From NCBI RefSeq assembly GCF_042688525.2, contig NZ_JBHWAB010000001.1, forward strand, positions 1,550,001 to 1,614,000: a stretch of DNA of 64,000 bases, written 5' to 3'. A program made the position numbers and the translations under genes. The DNA comes from Haloimpatiens sp042688525. GTDB taxonomy: Bacteria; Bacillota; Clostridia; Clostridiales; Clostridiaceae. The notes beneath the pieces were generated by a model that was not told where the DNA came from, made no database searches, and was given only the letters and a program-made list of their open reading frames with translations. Positions 52,819-61,026 of this stretch are shown here, in pieces. Every line of letters starts with the position of its first letter. The first letter of the stretch is position 1.

Positions 52819-53772
52819 TAAAAGTTTCAGCGGGCTCTGCATCAGTATTAGGATTAAAAAAAATACAAACAGATGCTGAATGTACAACAGTTTATTTGTT
52901 AAATGGAGATAGATGTACTAATAATTGTGGATTTTGTCCTCAAGCAAGAGAAAGTAAGGCAAATTTAAAATTTTTATCTAGAGTTATATGGCCTTCTTTT
53001 GAAGATGATGAAGTAATCGAAAGTATAGTAAACAGCTATAATAAAAAACAAATAAAGAGAGTATGTATTCAATCCACAAGTACTGCAGATAGTTTTGAAA
53101 GATGCAGCAAACTAATTGAAATAATTTCTGCAAAGTGTAATGTTCCAATTAGTGCTGCTGTAAATGCAAATACTTTGGAAAGAGTTGAAGAGCTGAATAC
53201 AAAAAGGAGCAGATAAAGTTTGCATGGCAATAGATGCATGTAATGAAAATATTTATAGACAAATTAAGGGTGGAAATTATGAAAGTAAGATAAATTTACT
53301 AAAGCAGTGTGCAGAAAAATTTCCAAATAGAATATCAACTCATTTAATTGTAGGACTAGGAGAAACAGAGGAAGAAATTATTAAAATAATAGATAGTATG
53401 CACAGGGTTAATATTTCTGTAGGATTATTTGCTTTTAATCCTGTTAGAGGAACAAAGCTAGAAAAATGTACTTCTCCACATATAAGTACATATAGAAGAG
53501 TTCAAATTGCAAATTATTTATTAAAAAATAAATTCATTAAATTTGAAAATTTAAAGTTTGAAAAAAATAAGTTAGTTAAAATAAATATTGATAAGCAAAA
53601 TGTTTTAGAGAAACTTATGGATGGTAAAGCTTTTGAAACACCAGGATGTCCAGGATGTAATAGACCATATTATACGGAGAAACCCGGTGGAACTATGTAT
53701 AATTATCCTAAAAAATTGACAAGTCAACAACTTGATATGGCAATAAAAGAATCAGAATTACAAATTATATAG
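52815..53772 (+). pseudogene. BioB-like radical SAM protein, split by a 1-nt frameshift
   Basis: Residues 1-130 include TVYLLNGDRCTNNCGFCPQA (C34, C38, C41), LSRVIWPSF and VCIQSTSTADSFERCSKLIE, then terminate at NTKRSR. The next frame resumes directly with ADKVCMAIDACNENIYRQIK, FPNRISTHLIVGLGETEEEI, VGLFAFNPVRGTKLEKC and FETPGCPGCNRPYY, an uninterrupted continuation of the biotin synthase-like TIM barrel. The break is in the A-run 53201-53205; deleting one A gives VEELNTKGADKVC and about 318 residues. Biotin synthase itself has different C-terminal ligands; the conserved GCPGCNRPYY near the end suggests an auxiliary cluster or zinc site, as in lipoyl-synthase-type LipS1. It is either a pseudogene or a homopolymer artefact. 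Confidence 0.8.
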
Positions 53773-53961
53773 TGCCCTAAAACATTTCACTTTACAAAAC
53801 AATTTTTTGTTATAAGTGTGTGCAACTAGTAAATAAAAATTAAAATTCACTACACTCAAACAATGAGTTTTTCTTAACAGAATGATATATTCAATAAATT
53901 TGTGGACTGTATCTGATTTTTTGATATACTATAAGCAAGAATAACTCATTGGAGGTAAGTT

Positions 53962-55875
53962 ATGGGTGAAGAACAAGAATACTATAAAGCCGTGAGAATG
54001 GGAAAAGCCAGTTTTCTAAAGCTTAAGATAAGAGGAAAAGATGGACACTTGGTTTCACTTTTATCTTTTTTAGAGGAATCTAAGATATGCGGAAAAGAGA
54101 ATTTAGGAGTAATGGAAATACCACTAGAAAAAGTTGTTGGAACTTATACTTCATCAAGAGCTGAAGCTTTTTCCGCTAATTTTATGCCTCTTATCCATCA
54201 TGAAGATAGTGAGTTTAAAACGAAGTGGACATCTTTGTATAAACATCATATGAATGAGGGAATTAAAGACCCTATAAAGGTCTATGAATATTTAAATTAT
54301 TATTATGTAGTAGAAGGTAACAAGAGAGTAAGTGTTCTTAAATATTTGGGGGCATATTCTATAGTAGCTGATGTTATAAGACTAATTCCTGAATATAATG
54401 AAGAAGATGAAAAGATAAAACTTTACTACAAGTTTTTAAAGTTTAATAAAAAAACATCAATTAATTCTATATGGTTTTCTAAGGAAGAAAATTTTGATTT
54501 AATGGATAAATTTTTGAATGAATATAATCCTACATTAGAAGTATTTGATGACAAGTATAAGCATTTTATAAGCTATGTTTATGATCCTTTTAGAGAAATT
54601 TTTCATAAATGTGGAGGGAATAAACTTTCAGTAACCACTAGTGATGCTGTTTTAGAATATATCAAAATTTATGGAATACCACAGGAATTTAATCAAGGTG
54701 AAAAGACTAGGATTATAACGTTTATAAAGGAATTAGAAGCACAAAGTAAAAATGAAAAAAAAGTGATATCAGAACCTATAAAAACTTCAAATAAAGGAAT
54801 TTTTACTTCTTTAACAACAATAATACCAAGAAAGAAAATAAAAGTAGGTTTTATTTATAAAGGAAGTATCAAACAGTCTGGATGGACTTATGCACATGAA
54901 TGCGCACGTCTTCATTTGGATAAAACTTTTGGAAGTAAAATAACTACAACTTATATTGAGAAAGTATGTTGTGAAGATGCTTATGAGAAAATATCTCTTT
55001 TAGTTAAAGAAGGGTACGATATAATTTTTACAACTCATCCTACCCTTAAAAATGCTACATTAAAAGCAGCATTAGATTATCCTAAGGTAAAATTTTTAAA
55101 TTGTTCAGACTCTCTTCCGTTAAAACACGTAATAATGTATTATGGAAGAATGTATGAACCAAGATTTTTAATGGGGCTTTTAGCAGGTACATTTACCAAA
55201 ACTAATACTATAGGTTATGTAGCTCATTATCCTATTAGAGAAACAATAGTAGAAATAAATGCTTTTTCATTAGGAGCACAAATGGTAAATCCAAGAGCAA
55301 AAGTTAAAGTATTGTGGAATACTGATAAAAGAGATGGTGAAAAACTTAAACCAATAAAAAAAGTTTTAGAAAAGGAAAATGTAGACATTGTATGTTATCA
55401 TGAATTGCCTGCACCAGAATCTAATGATTTTCAATATGGACTTTGTTCTTTAAATTTAGAAGAAAAAACAGATGAAAATTTCTTGTTTTCCCATTATGCT
55501 AATATAATATTAAATTGGAAAAACTTCTATGAAAAATTTTTAACACTTATGATTAATGGAGAAGATAGAAATATATTTGATATATGGGCTGCTAATACTG
55601 ATTTGATAAATTATTGGTTGGGTATGGATTCAGGAATAATAGATGTAATCTATTCTAATAGATATATACCTAAAAGATCCCAAATGCTCATAGAGTTATT
55701 TAAAAAGATGATACTTGAAAAAGAATTCAATCCTTTTACAGGACCTATTTTTGATTGTGAAGGAAATTTAAAAATAAAAGAAAGTAATTCAGCAGCATAC
55801 GAAGATTTACTTTCTATGGATTGGTTTGTGGATGGAGTAGAATCTATAGTTGATCCTTATAATAATCAATTATAG
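53962..55875 (+). CDS. Cytosolic fusion of a ParB-like N-terminal domain and a BMP-type ligand-binding domain
   Basis: 637 residues with no signal peptide or lipobox. Residues of about 40-150 carry GVMEIPLEKVVGTYTSSRAE, IKDPIKVYEYLNYYYVVEGN and KRVSVLKYLGAY, resembling the ParB/Srx domain (V.DGnkR motif). From about residue 285 (KIKVGFIYKGSIKQSGWTYA, IIFTTHPTLKNATLKAALDY, GLLAGTFTKTNTIGYVAHYP) it is a BMP/Med substrate-binding domain, normally a lipoprotein that binds purine nucleosides for an ABC importer. Here it must be intracellular and could be a nucleoside sensor or regulator. TTGGAGG precedes the ATG. Its last 32 nt overlap the convergent phosphoesterase gene. Domain assignments are by motif reading. 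Confidence 0.75.
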   Translation: MGEEQEYYKAVRMGKASFLKLKIRGKDGHLVSLLSFLEESKICGKENLGVMEIPLEKVVGTYTSSRAEAFSANFMPLIHHEDSEFKTKWTSLYKHHMNEGIKDPIKVYEYLNYYYVVEGNKRVSVLKYLGAYSIVADVIRLIPEYNEEDEKIKLYYKFLKFNKKTSINSIWFSKEENFDLMDKFLNEYNPTLEVFDDKYKHFISYVYDPFREIFHKCGGNKLSVTTSDAVLEYIKIYGIPQEFNQGEKTRIITFIKELEAQSKNEKKVISEPIKTSNKGIFTSLTTIIPRKKIKVGFIYKGSIKQSGWTYAHECARLHLDKTFGSKITTTYIEKVCCEDAYEKISLLVKEGYDIIFTTHPTLKNATLKAALDYPKVKFLNCSDSLPLKHVIMYYGRMYEPRFLMGLLAGTFTKTNTIGYVAHYPIRETIVEINAFSLGAQMVNPRAKVKVLWNTDKRDGEKLKPIKKVLEKENVDIVCYHELPAPESNDFQYGLCSLNLEEKTDENFLFSHYANIILNWKNFYEKFLTLMINGEDRNIFDIWAANTDLINYWLGMDSGIIDVIYSNRYIPKRSQMLIELFKKMILEKEFNPFTGPIFDCEGNLKIKESNSAAYEDLLSMDWFVDGVESIVDPYNNQL

Positions 55876-56446
55876 TGTAATTATAAGCATTTACTATATT
55901 TGTACAGTTATATTTTAAAGATCTTTTTTGAAGATCATAGTTAAGATGTTGATGTCCATGAAAATGATATTTAGGATTATAATTATCAATGAGCTTTCTA
56001 AATTCACTAAATCCTTTATGGCATAAATCAGTACCATCACCTAAGTTTAAAGCAGGAGCATGTGTAGCTAAAATATCAATACCCTTATTAAAGAAAAGCT
56101 TTAATTTAGCTTTTCTTGTTACTTTTTTTATTTCCCTTTCTGAATATTGGAAAGGGCCATTTGAATATTTCATTGACCCACCAATACCTAGTATTCTAAT
56201 TCCTTTATGGTTAACAACTTTACCATGTATATTAATACATCCTAATGGAGGATTATTTATATATTCTTTATCATGATTTCCTGGTACATAGTATAAAGGA
56301 ACATTTAACATAGTAACTAAATAAGAAAGATAAGAAGCTTTTAAATCTCCACAAGAAATAATACAATCAATATCAGAAAATCTGTTTTTATCAAAATAGT
56401 CCCATATATATTTAGATTCTACATCACTTACTAAAAGTATTTTCAT
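55844..56446 (-). CDS. Metallophosphoesterase (calcineurin-like)
   Basis: 200 residues. MKILLVSDVESKYIWDYFDK, DCIISCGDLKASYLSYL, YYVPGNHDKEY, DILATHAPALNLGDGTD and HFHGHQHLNY are the five calcineurin-type motifs. In the first the usual D-x-H is D-V-E, as in a subgroup of clostridial proteins, so one metal ligand is changed. The second, third and last motifs (GD, GNHD, GHxH) are intact. Substrate unknown; it might be a cytosolic phosphodiesterase. The 3' end overlaps the upstream convergent gene by 32 nt. The start has TTGAGGTAAATGAT upstream, including GAGGT. Confidence 0.85.
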   Translation of the reverse strand: MKILLVSDVESKYIWDYFDKNRFSDIDCIISCGDLKASYLSYLVTMLNVPLYYVPGNHDKEYINNPPLGCINIHGKVVNHKGIRILGIGGSMKYSNGPFQYSEREIKKVTRKAKLKLFFNKGIDILATHAPALNLGDGTDLCHKGFSEFRKLIDNYNPKYHFHGHQHLNYDLQKRSLKYNCTNIVNAYNYTIIDYYKDQL

Positions 56447-56521
56447 ATCATTTACCTCAATCCACGTTTAATTAATTTTAGGACAAGAATTTTGTTTATA
56501 TTTTATCACATTTTAATGAGA

Positions 56522-56836
56522 TTAACTAACAAACAATTTGAATATTTTCATTATTTCTTGCTGTTTAAGCATTTGCTGCTGTAGTGACCAAGTGTTTTGA
56601 GGTAATTTTTTTGATTTACCAAGTACTACATTATCAAAAAATAGATATAAATCTTTTTCAAGAGAATTTAGAAATTTAGTTTGATCATCTTCAGATAAAC
56701 TATAAAATTTATCTCGTATTAATTTGTTATATTCACTAAAATTTAAAGATAAATTTTTAGTTCTATTTTTATAGTTTTTCCTTGATACAATTAGAACTAT
56801 AATTGCTATAATGATTATTATAATTATTCCTTGCAT
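56522..56836 (-). CDS. Small membrane-anchored hypothetical protein
   Basis: 104 residues. An extremely Ile-rich N-terminal helix (MQGIIIIIIIAIIVLIV, residues 1-17), a basic stop-transfer RKNYKNRTK, then a cytosolic helical tail (LRDKFYSL-like segment, EDDQTKFLNSLEKDLYLFFD, QQQMLKQQEIMKIF). AAGGAAGTG precedes the ATG. It lies upstream of the phosphoesterase on the same strand with a 75-bp gap and may be cotranscribed. I recognise no family. Confidence 0.65.
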   Translation of the reverse strand: MQGIIIIIIIAIIVLIVSRKNYKNRTKNLSLNFSEYNKLIRDKFYSLSEDDQTKFLNSLEKDLYLFFDNVVLGKSKKLPQNTWSLQQQMLKQQEIMKIFKLFVS

Positions 56837-56852
56837 TTTTTCACTTCCTTCA

Positions 56853-56901
56853 ATATATCATTTTCCGTATCAGCTATTTTTAATCTGTGAAAGCTTAGTT
56901 A
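56853..56901. repeat. Family A repeat, right half, overlapping the CPBP gene end
   Basis: ATATCATTTTCCGTATCAGC and TATTTTTAATCTGTGAAAGC then TTAGTTA match the right arm of family A with several changes. The last bases overlap the complement of the CPBP stop codon (56895-56897). Confidence 0.75.
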
Positions 56902-57776
56902 TCTTTTCTTAGCATAAAAAATACAATTATTATACCTGTTAACAAAACAATAGTTGCTGCAATTCCTGCTTCAGGTCCAAAAGCACCACCTGTAAACCAG
57001 TCTGCCCCTTTTAATTTTAAATGAATTAAACTTCCAATCTGTATTTTAAGACCACTAACTTCAAAACCAAAAATATTTCCTTGAGCCCAGTTCCATGCAG
57101 CATGAAGTCCACAAGCCCCCCATAAATTTTTAGTCTTAATAACATAAAATCCAAAAAAGATTCCAACCAAAATTATATTAAGTATTGCTACCACGCTTAC
57201 ATTTGGATTGGCTAAATGAAGAATACCAAAAAGAGTAGAAGATATTAATAAACCTAAAAAAACATTATATCGAGCACCTAGAACATTCATAAGCCATCCT
57301 CTTGTAGCAATTTCTTCAGTGGCACTTTGTATAATCCAGCCTGGTAATACAATTAAAATGCTGCTTAAAGCAGATAATCCTACAGCAGAAGTGGGATTAT
57401 TATTTATGGTAATATGTCCTGTTACAAAAAGTAATGCTGTTACTAAAGAAAACATTATTAGACCTATTAAGAATCCAGTAAAAAATTTTTTTATGAAACT
57501 TTCTTTATAAAAACCCATACTTGAAACTTTTCTTTTTTCTACAAATCTTACCCAAATAAAAATTATCAATGAAACAAATAAAAAACCACAAATAAGATTG
57601 CTTAACATAGCAATTGAGGGACTAACATTAGATGAAATAATGAATGAGTTTAAAAGTTCACCAGGTATTTCACCAAGTATAAAAAAAACAATAACTAATA
57701 TTGGTGCTAGAATAAAATTAGGTAAATATCTAGCAGCTTTAGCTTCTTTAAATAAACCTTTGTTATTTGAGAACAT
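56895..57776 (-). CDS. CPBP family intramembrane metalloprotease
   Basis: About 293 residues with seven to eight hydrophobic segments. The three Abi/CAAX-protease motifs are present: motif 1 SATEEIATRGWLMNVLGARY (Glu-Glu and Arg), motif 2 STLFGILHLANPNVS (His) and motif 3 ACGLHAAWNWAQG (His and Asn). Members cleave prenylated-type or peptide substrates in the membrane, and some give immunity to bacteriocins; no bacteriocin gene is seen here. The ATG at 57776 follows AAAGG by 9 nt; the ORF from 57824 would start before that RBS. The stop codon lies in a family A half-repeat. Confidence 0.88.
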   Translation of the reverse strand: MFSNNKGLFKEAKAARYLPNFILAPILVIVFFILGEIPGELLNSFIISSNVSPSIAMLSNLICGFLFVSLIIFIWVRFVEKRKVSSMGFYKESFIKKFFTGFLIGLIMFSLVTALLFVTGHITINNNPTSAVGLSALSSILIVLPGWIIQSATEEIATRGWLMNVLGARYNVFLGLLISSTLFGILHLANPNVSVVAILNIILVGIFFGFYVIKTKNLWGACGLHAAWNWAQGNIFGFEVSGLKIQIGSLIHLKLKGADWFTGGAFGPEAGIAATIVLLTGIIIVFFMLRKDN

Positions 57777-57987
57777 GTGTGACATCCTTTCTTTATTATC
57801 ATTATAAATATATACATTATACATGAATTATCTTGGATTTTCTATAATTAGGAAAAATAAGGTTAAGAAAGCGAAAAATAAATAATAAAGAACAAAGTAT
57901 AAATAAGGATACATTAGAATAAATGGATAATAATTCAACACAAATACGAACAATATAAAATATAAAAGTTTAAATAATACATAAATT

Positions 57988-58076
57988 AACGAACGATTAT
58001 AAAAAAATATTTAAAAATGTATTGAAAAATGCTTTTCAGGGTGTTATTATTAAGTTGTGGTAATTAAATAACGAAT
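57988..58076 (+). promoter_or_regulatory. purE operon promoter with flanking AACGAAY motifs
   Basis: TTGAAA (58022-58027) and TATTAT (58045-58050) are separated by 17 nt. AACGAACGATTAT (57988-58000) lies upstream of the -35 and AACGAAT (58070-58076) about 13 nt after the predicted transcription start. Both resemble Bacillus PurBoxes and recur at xpt and purL. Regulation by a PurR homologue is inference. Confidence 0.5.
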
Positions 58077-58085
58077 ATGTAAATA

Positions 58086-58210
58086 ACTCATATAAATCCG
58101 ATGATAAGGTTCGGAAGTTTCTACCAGAAAACCGTAAATTTTCTGACTATGAGTAAGTATAGGTGAAAAATCCACTGCAAACTTACTCATAGATTGTGGT
58201 GGATTTTAAT
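58086..58210 (+). ncRNA. Guanine (purine) riboswitch with terminator, upstream of purE
   Basis: Aptamer at 58086-58154. P1 is ACTCATA/TATGAGT; P2 CCGATGATAAGGTTCGG; then GTTTCTACCAGAAAACCGTA; P3 (CAGAAAA/TTTTCTG). The discriminator in CTGACTATGAG is C, so guanine/hypoxanthine is the ligand. TATGAGTAAG (58148-58157) can instead pair perfectly with CTTACTCATA (58182-58191), the antiterminator. The terminator is AAAATCCAC (58167-58175) with GTGGATTTT (58199-58207). Ligand binding should stabilise P1, release the terminator and stop transcription of the purine operon. Confidence 0.96.
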
Positions 58211-58334
58211 TATGTAGTAAAGTATATAATGTATTTTATTATATCAACAAAATTCATAATATTTTTAATATAATTACATAAAGTAATTTACAGCTGATAT
58301 TAAATCAAGTTTCTATTATTTAGGAGGGATTGCT

Positions 58335-58814
58335 TTGAAAGTTGCAATAATATTTGGAAGTAAATCAGACAAGGAAATTATGAAAAAAGCTTCAGATCTT
58401 TTAAATGAGTTTGAGATAGAACATAAAGGATACATATTATCAGCTCATAGGGTACCAGAAAAGTTAAGTGAAACTATTAAGGAGTTAGAAGAAAAAGGAG
58501 TAGAGTGTATAATTGCAGGAGCAGGTCTTGCAGCACATCTTCCAGGAGTTATAGCATCTCAAACTACAATTCCAGTTATAGGAGTTCCTATAAAGGCAGC
58601 ACTTGAGGGAATGGATGCACTTCTTTCAATAGTTCAAATGCCAAAATCTATTCCAGTAGCAGCTGTTGGAATAAATAATAGTTTTAATGCAGCAATGCTT
58701 TCAATTGAAATATTGGCATTAAAATATCCAGAAATTAATAAAAAACTTTTAGAATATAGAAAAACAATGAAAGAAAACTTTATAAAAGAAAACGAAGAAG
58801 GGGTTGAATTTTAA
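58335..58814 (+). CDS. purE: N5-carboxyaminoimidazole ribonucleotide mutase
   Basis: 159 residues, usual PurE length. VAIIFGSKSDKEIMKKAS, YILSAHRVPEKLSETI, IAGAGLAAHLPGVIASQTTI with PVIGVP and MPKSIPVAAVGI. It converts N5-CAIR to CAIR. Start is TTG at 58335 with AGGAGGG upstream. It is the first gene of the purine operon, controlled by the guanine riboswitch, and overlaps purC by 1 nt. No purK lies in the window. Confidence 0.96.
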   Translation: MKVAIIFGSKSDKEIMKKASDLLNEFEIEHKGYILSAHRVPEKLSETIKELEEKGVECIIAGAGLAAHLPGVIASQTTIPVIGVPIKAALEGMDALLSIVQMPKSIPVAAVGINNSFNAAMLSIEILALKYPEINKKLLEYRKTMKENFIKENEEGVEF

Positions 58815-59536
58815 TGGATAGCAAAAAATTAAACTTAGAAAAAAAAGAACTTATGTATGAGGGAAAAGCAAAAAAAGTATTTTCAACAGAGAATAAGGAT
58901 TATGTTATAGTTCATTATAAAGATGATGCAACAGCTTTCAATGGTGAAAAAAAAGGTACGATAAATGAAAAAGGAGTATTAAATAATTCTATATCAACAG
59001 CATTGTTTGAATTATTAAAAGAACATGGAATTGAAACACATCTTGAAAAGAAGTTAAATGAAAGAGATCAATTGTGCAAAAGAGTAGAGATAGTTCCTCT
59101 TGAAGTAATAGTAAGAAATGTTGCAGCAGGAAGTATGGCAAAAAGATTAGGAATTGAAGAAGGAACAGAACTTAAAACTCCTGTTTTTGAAATATGTTAT
59201 AAGAAGGATGAGTTAGGTGATCCTTTAATAAATGATTATCATGCTGTTGCTATGGGATTAACTAGTTTTGATGAGCTTAACAATATATATGGTACTACAG
59301 CAAAAATAAATAATATACTAAAAGAATTTTTCTTAAAAAGAAATATAAAATTAATTGATTTTAAAATAGAATTTGGAAAGTTCTATGATAAAATAGTTCT
59401 TGCAGATGAAATTTCTCCCGATACATGTAGATTTTGGGATGCAAAAACAAATGAAAAATTGGATAAAGATAGATTTAGAAGAGATCTTGGAAATATTAAA
59501 GAAGCTTATATAGAAATAATGAATAGAATAAAATAA
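58814..59536 (+). CDS. purC: SAICAR synthetase
   Basis: 240 residues. ELMYEGKAKKVFSTENKDYV, YKDDATAFNGEKKGTI, VEIVPLEVIVRNVAAGSMAK, and KLIDFKIEFGKFYDKIVLAD followed by EISPDTCRFWDAKTNEKLDK are all characteristic. It ligates CAIR and aspartate using ATP. The ATG shares one base with the purE stop codon and depends on GAAGGGG upstream, so translation is coupled. Confidence 0.97.
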   Translation: MDSKKLNLEKKELMYEGKAKKVFSTENKDYVIVHYKDDATAFNGEKKGTINEKGVLNNSISTALFELLKEHGIETHLEKKLNERDQLCKRVEIVPLEVIVRNVAAGSMAKRLGIEEGTELKTPVFEICYKKDELGDPLINDYHAVAMGLTSFDELNNIYGTTAKINNILKEFFLKRNIKLIDFKIEFGKFYDKIVLADEISPDTCRFWDAKTNEKLDKDRFRRDLGNIKEAYIEIMNRIK

Positions 59537-59572
59537 GTACAATAAATTAGCCACTAATTGGGGGTGTAATAA

Positions 59573-60997
59573 TTGAAGGATACCATTTTTGATTTACAAG
59601 GTGATAAACTTAAGGAAGAGTGCGGTGTATTTGGTATATATTCTAAAGATGATAATTTAGATGTTAGTGCTCTTACTTATTATGGATTATATGCACTTCA
59701 GCATAGGGGTCAAGAAAGTTGTGGAATTGCAGTAAGCAATGGAGAAAATATCGATTGCTTCAAGAAAATGGGACTTGTGAGTGATGTATTTGATAGGGAT
59801 ACATTAGATAAGTTAACAGGGAAAATTTCAATAGGTCACGTTAGATATTCTACAGCAGGAGAAAGTGAAGCAAAAAATGCACAACCCCTTGTAAGTAAAT
59901 TTAAATTAGGTTCTATAGGTATTGCTCATAATGGTAATTTAGTAAATGCTGAAGTAATAAGAGAACTTTTAGAAGAAGTTGGATGTGTTTTTCAAACATC
60001 TATAGATTCAGAAGTTATAATAAATTTAATTGCAAAAAATTATAAAAAAGGAATAGAAAGATCATTAGTAGATGCAATACAATTTATAAAAGGATCATAT
60101 GCAATATTAATACTTACAAAGGATAAATTAATTGGAGCAAGAGACCCTAATGGTATTAGACCATTATGTATAGGAAAGTTGGACGAAAGTTATATACTAA
60201 GTTCAGAAAGTTGTGCCCTAGATGCAGTAGGAGCAGAATTTGTAAGAGATGTGGAACCAGGAGAAATAGTTATAATAGGTGAAGAAGGTATAAAATCAAT
60301 TAAGGTTGCAGAAAAAACAAAATCTACAACATGTTCTTTTGAATATATTTATTTTGCAAGACCTGACAGTGTAATAGATGGAATAAATGTTTATGAATCA
60401 AGAGTAAGAGCAGGAGAAAGACTTTGGAAGGAATGTCCTGTAGATGCAGACGTAGTAATTGGTGTGCCAGATTCAGGAGTGCCAGCAGCAATTGGTTTTT
60501 CAAAAGCTTCTGGAATTCCTTATGCTATAGGAATAATTAAAAATAAGTATATAGGAAGAACATTTATATCTCCGACACAAGAAATGAGAGAAAGAGATGT
60601 ATCAGTTAAACTTAATGTATTAAAAGTAAATGTAGAAGGTAAAAGAGTTGTTATTATAGATGATTCAATTGTAAGAGGAACTACCAGTAGACGACTTGTA
60701 AATATATTAAAGAGAGCTGGAGCTAAAGAAGTACACTTTAGAGTGTCATCTCCTCCGGTTAAATTCCCATGCTATTTTGGTATTGATACACCTTATAGGA
60801 AAGAACTTATAGGGGCAATTAATAATATAGAAATAATAAAAGAAAAAATTGGAGCAGATAGTTTAGGATATATAAGTATAGAAGGACTTTTGGAATCATT
60901 GGGAAAAGAAAAAGGTTATTGCGTTGGATGTTTTTCTGGAGAATATCCAATATCCACTGTTAGTGAATTTTATAAAGATGGTGAAAAAGAAAAATAA
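59573..60997 (+). CDS. purF: Amidophosphoribosyltransferase
   Basis: 474 residues. After a 16-residue propeptide (MKDTIFDLQGDKLKEE) the catalytic Cys17 begins the N-terminal nucleophile glutaminase (CGVFGIYS). YALQHRGQESCGIAVSNGEN, GHVRYSTAGESEAKNAQPLV and AHNGNLVNAE follow. The PRTase loop is VVIIDDSIVRGTTSRRLVNI. Cysteines in FPCYFGID and YCVGCFSGEYP indicate the oxygen-sensitive [4Fe-4S] B. subtilis type. It catalyses the first committed purine step. Start is TTG with GGGGGTG upstream; the 36-nt gap from purC shows no terminator. Confidence 0.96.
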   Translation: MKDTIFDLQGDKLKEECGVFGIYSKDDNLDVSALTYYGLYALQHRGQESCGIAVSNGENIDCFKKMGLVSDVFDRDTLDKLTGKISIGHVRYSTAGESEAKNAQPLVSKFKLGSIGIAHNGNLVNAEVIRELLEEVGCVFQTSIDSEVIINLIAKNYKKGIERSLVDAIQFIKGSYAILILTKDKLIGARDPNGIRPLCIGKLDESYILSSESCALDAVGAEFVRDVEPGEIVIIGEEGIKSIKVAEKTKSTTCSFEYIYFARPDSVIDGINVYESRVRAGERLWKECPVDADVVIGVPDSGVPAAIGFSKASGIPYAIGIIKNKYIGRTFISPTQEMRERDVSVKLNVLKVNVEGKRVVIIDDSIVRGTTSRRLVNILKRAGAKEVHFRVSSPPVKFPCYFGIDTPYRKELIGAINNIEIIKEKIGADSLGYISIEGLLESLGKEKGYCVGCFSGEYPISTVSEFYKDGEKEK

Positions 60998-61026
60998 TTC
61001 GTTTTTTATAGTTGGGAGGCTTTAAG

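Noticed and set aside
52815..53772. Programmed ribosomal frameshifting in the BioB-like gene
   Set aside because: No slippery heptamer plus downstream structure is evident; a simple homopolymer indel, of the same kind as in two unrelated genes, is more economical.
56895..57776. Bacteriocin immunity function for the CPBP protease
   Set aside because: No bacteriocin or peptide-processing genes are nearby.
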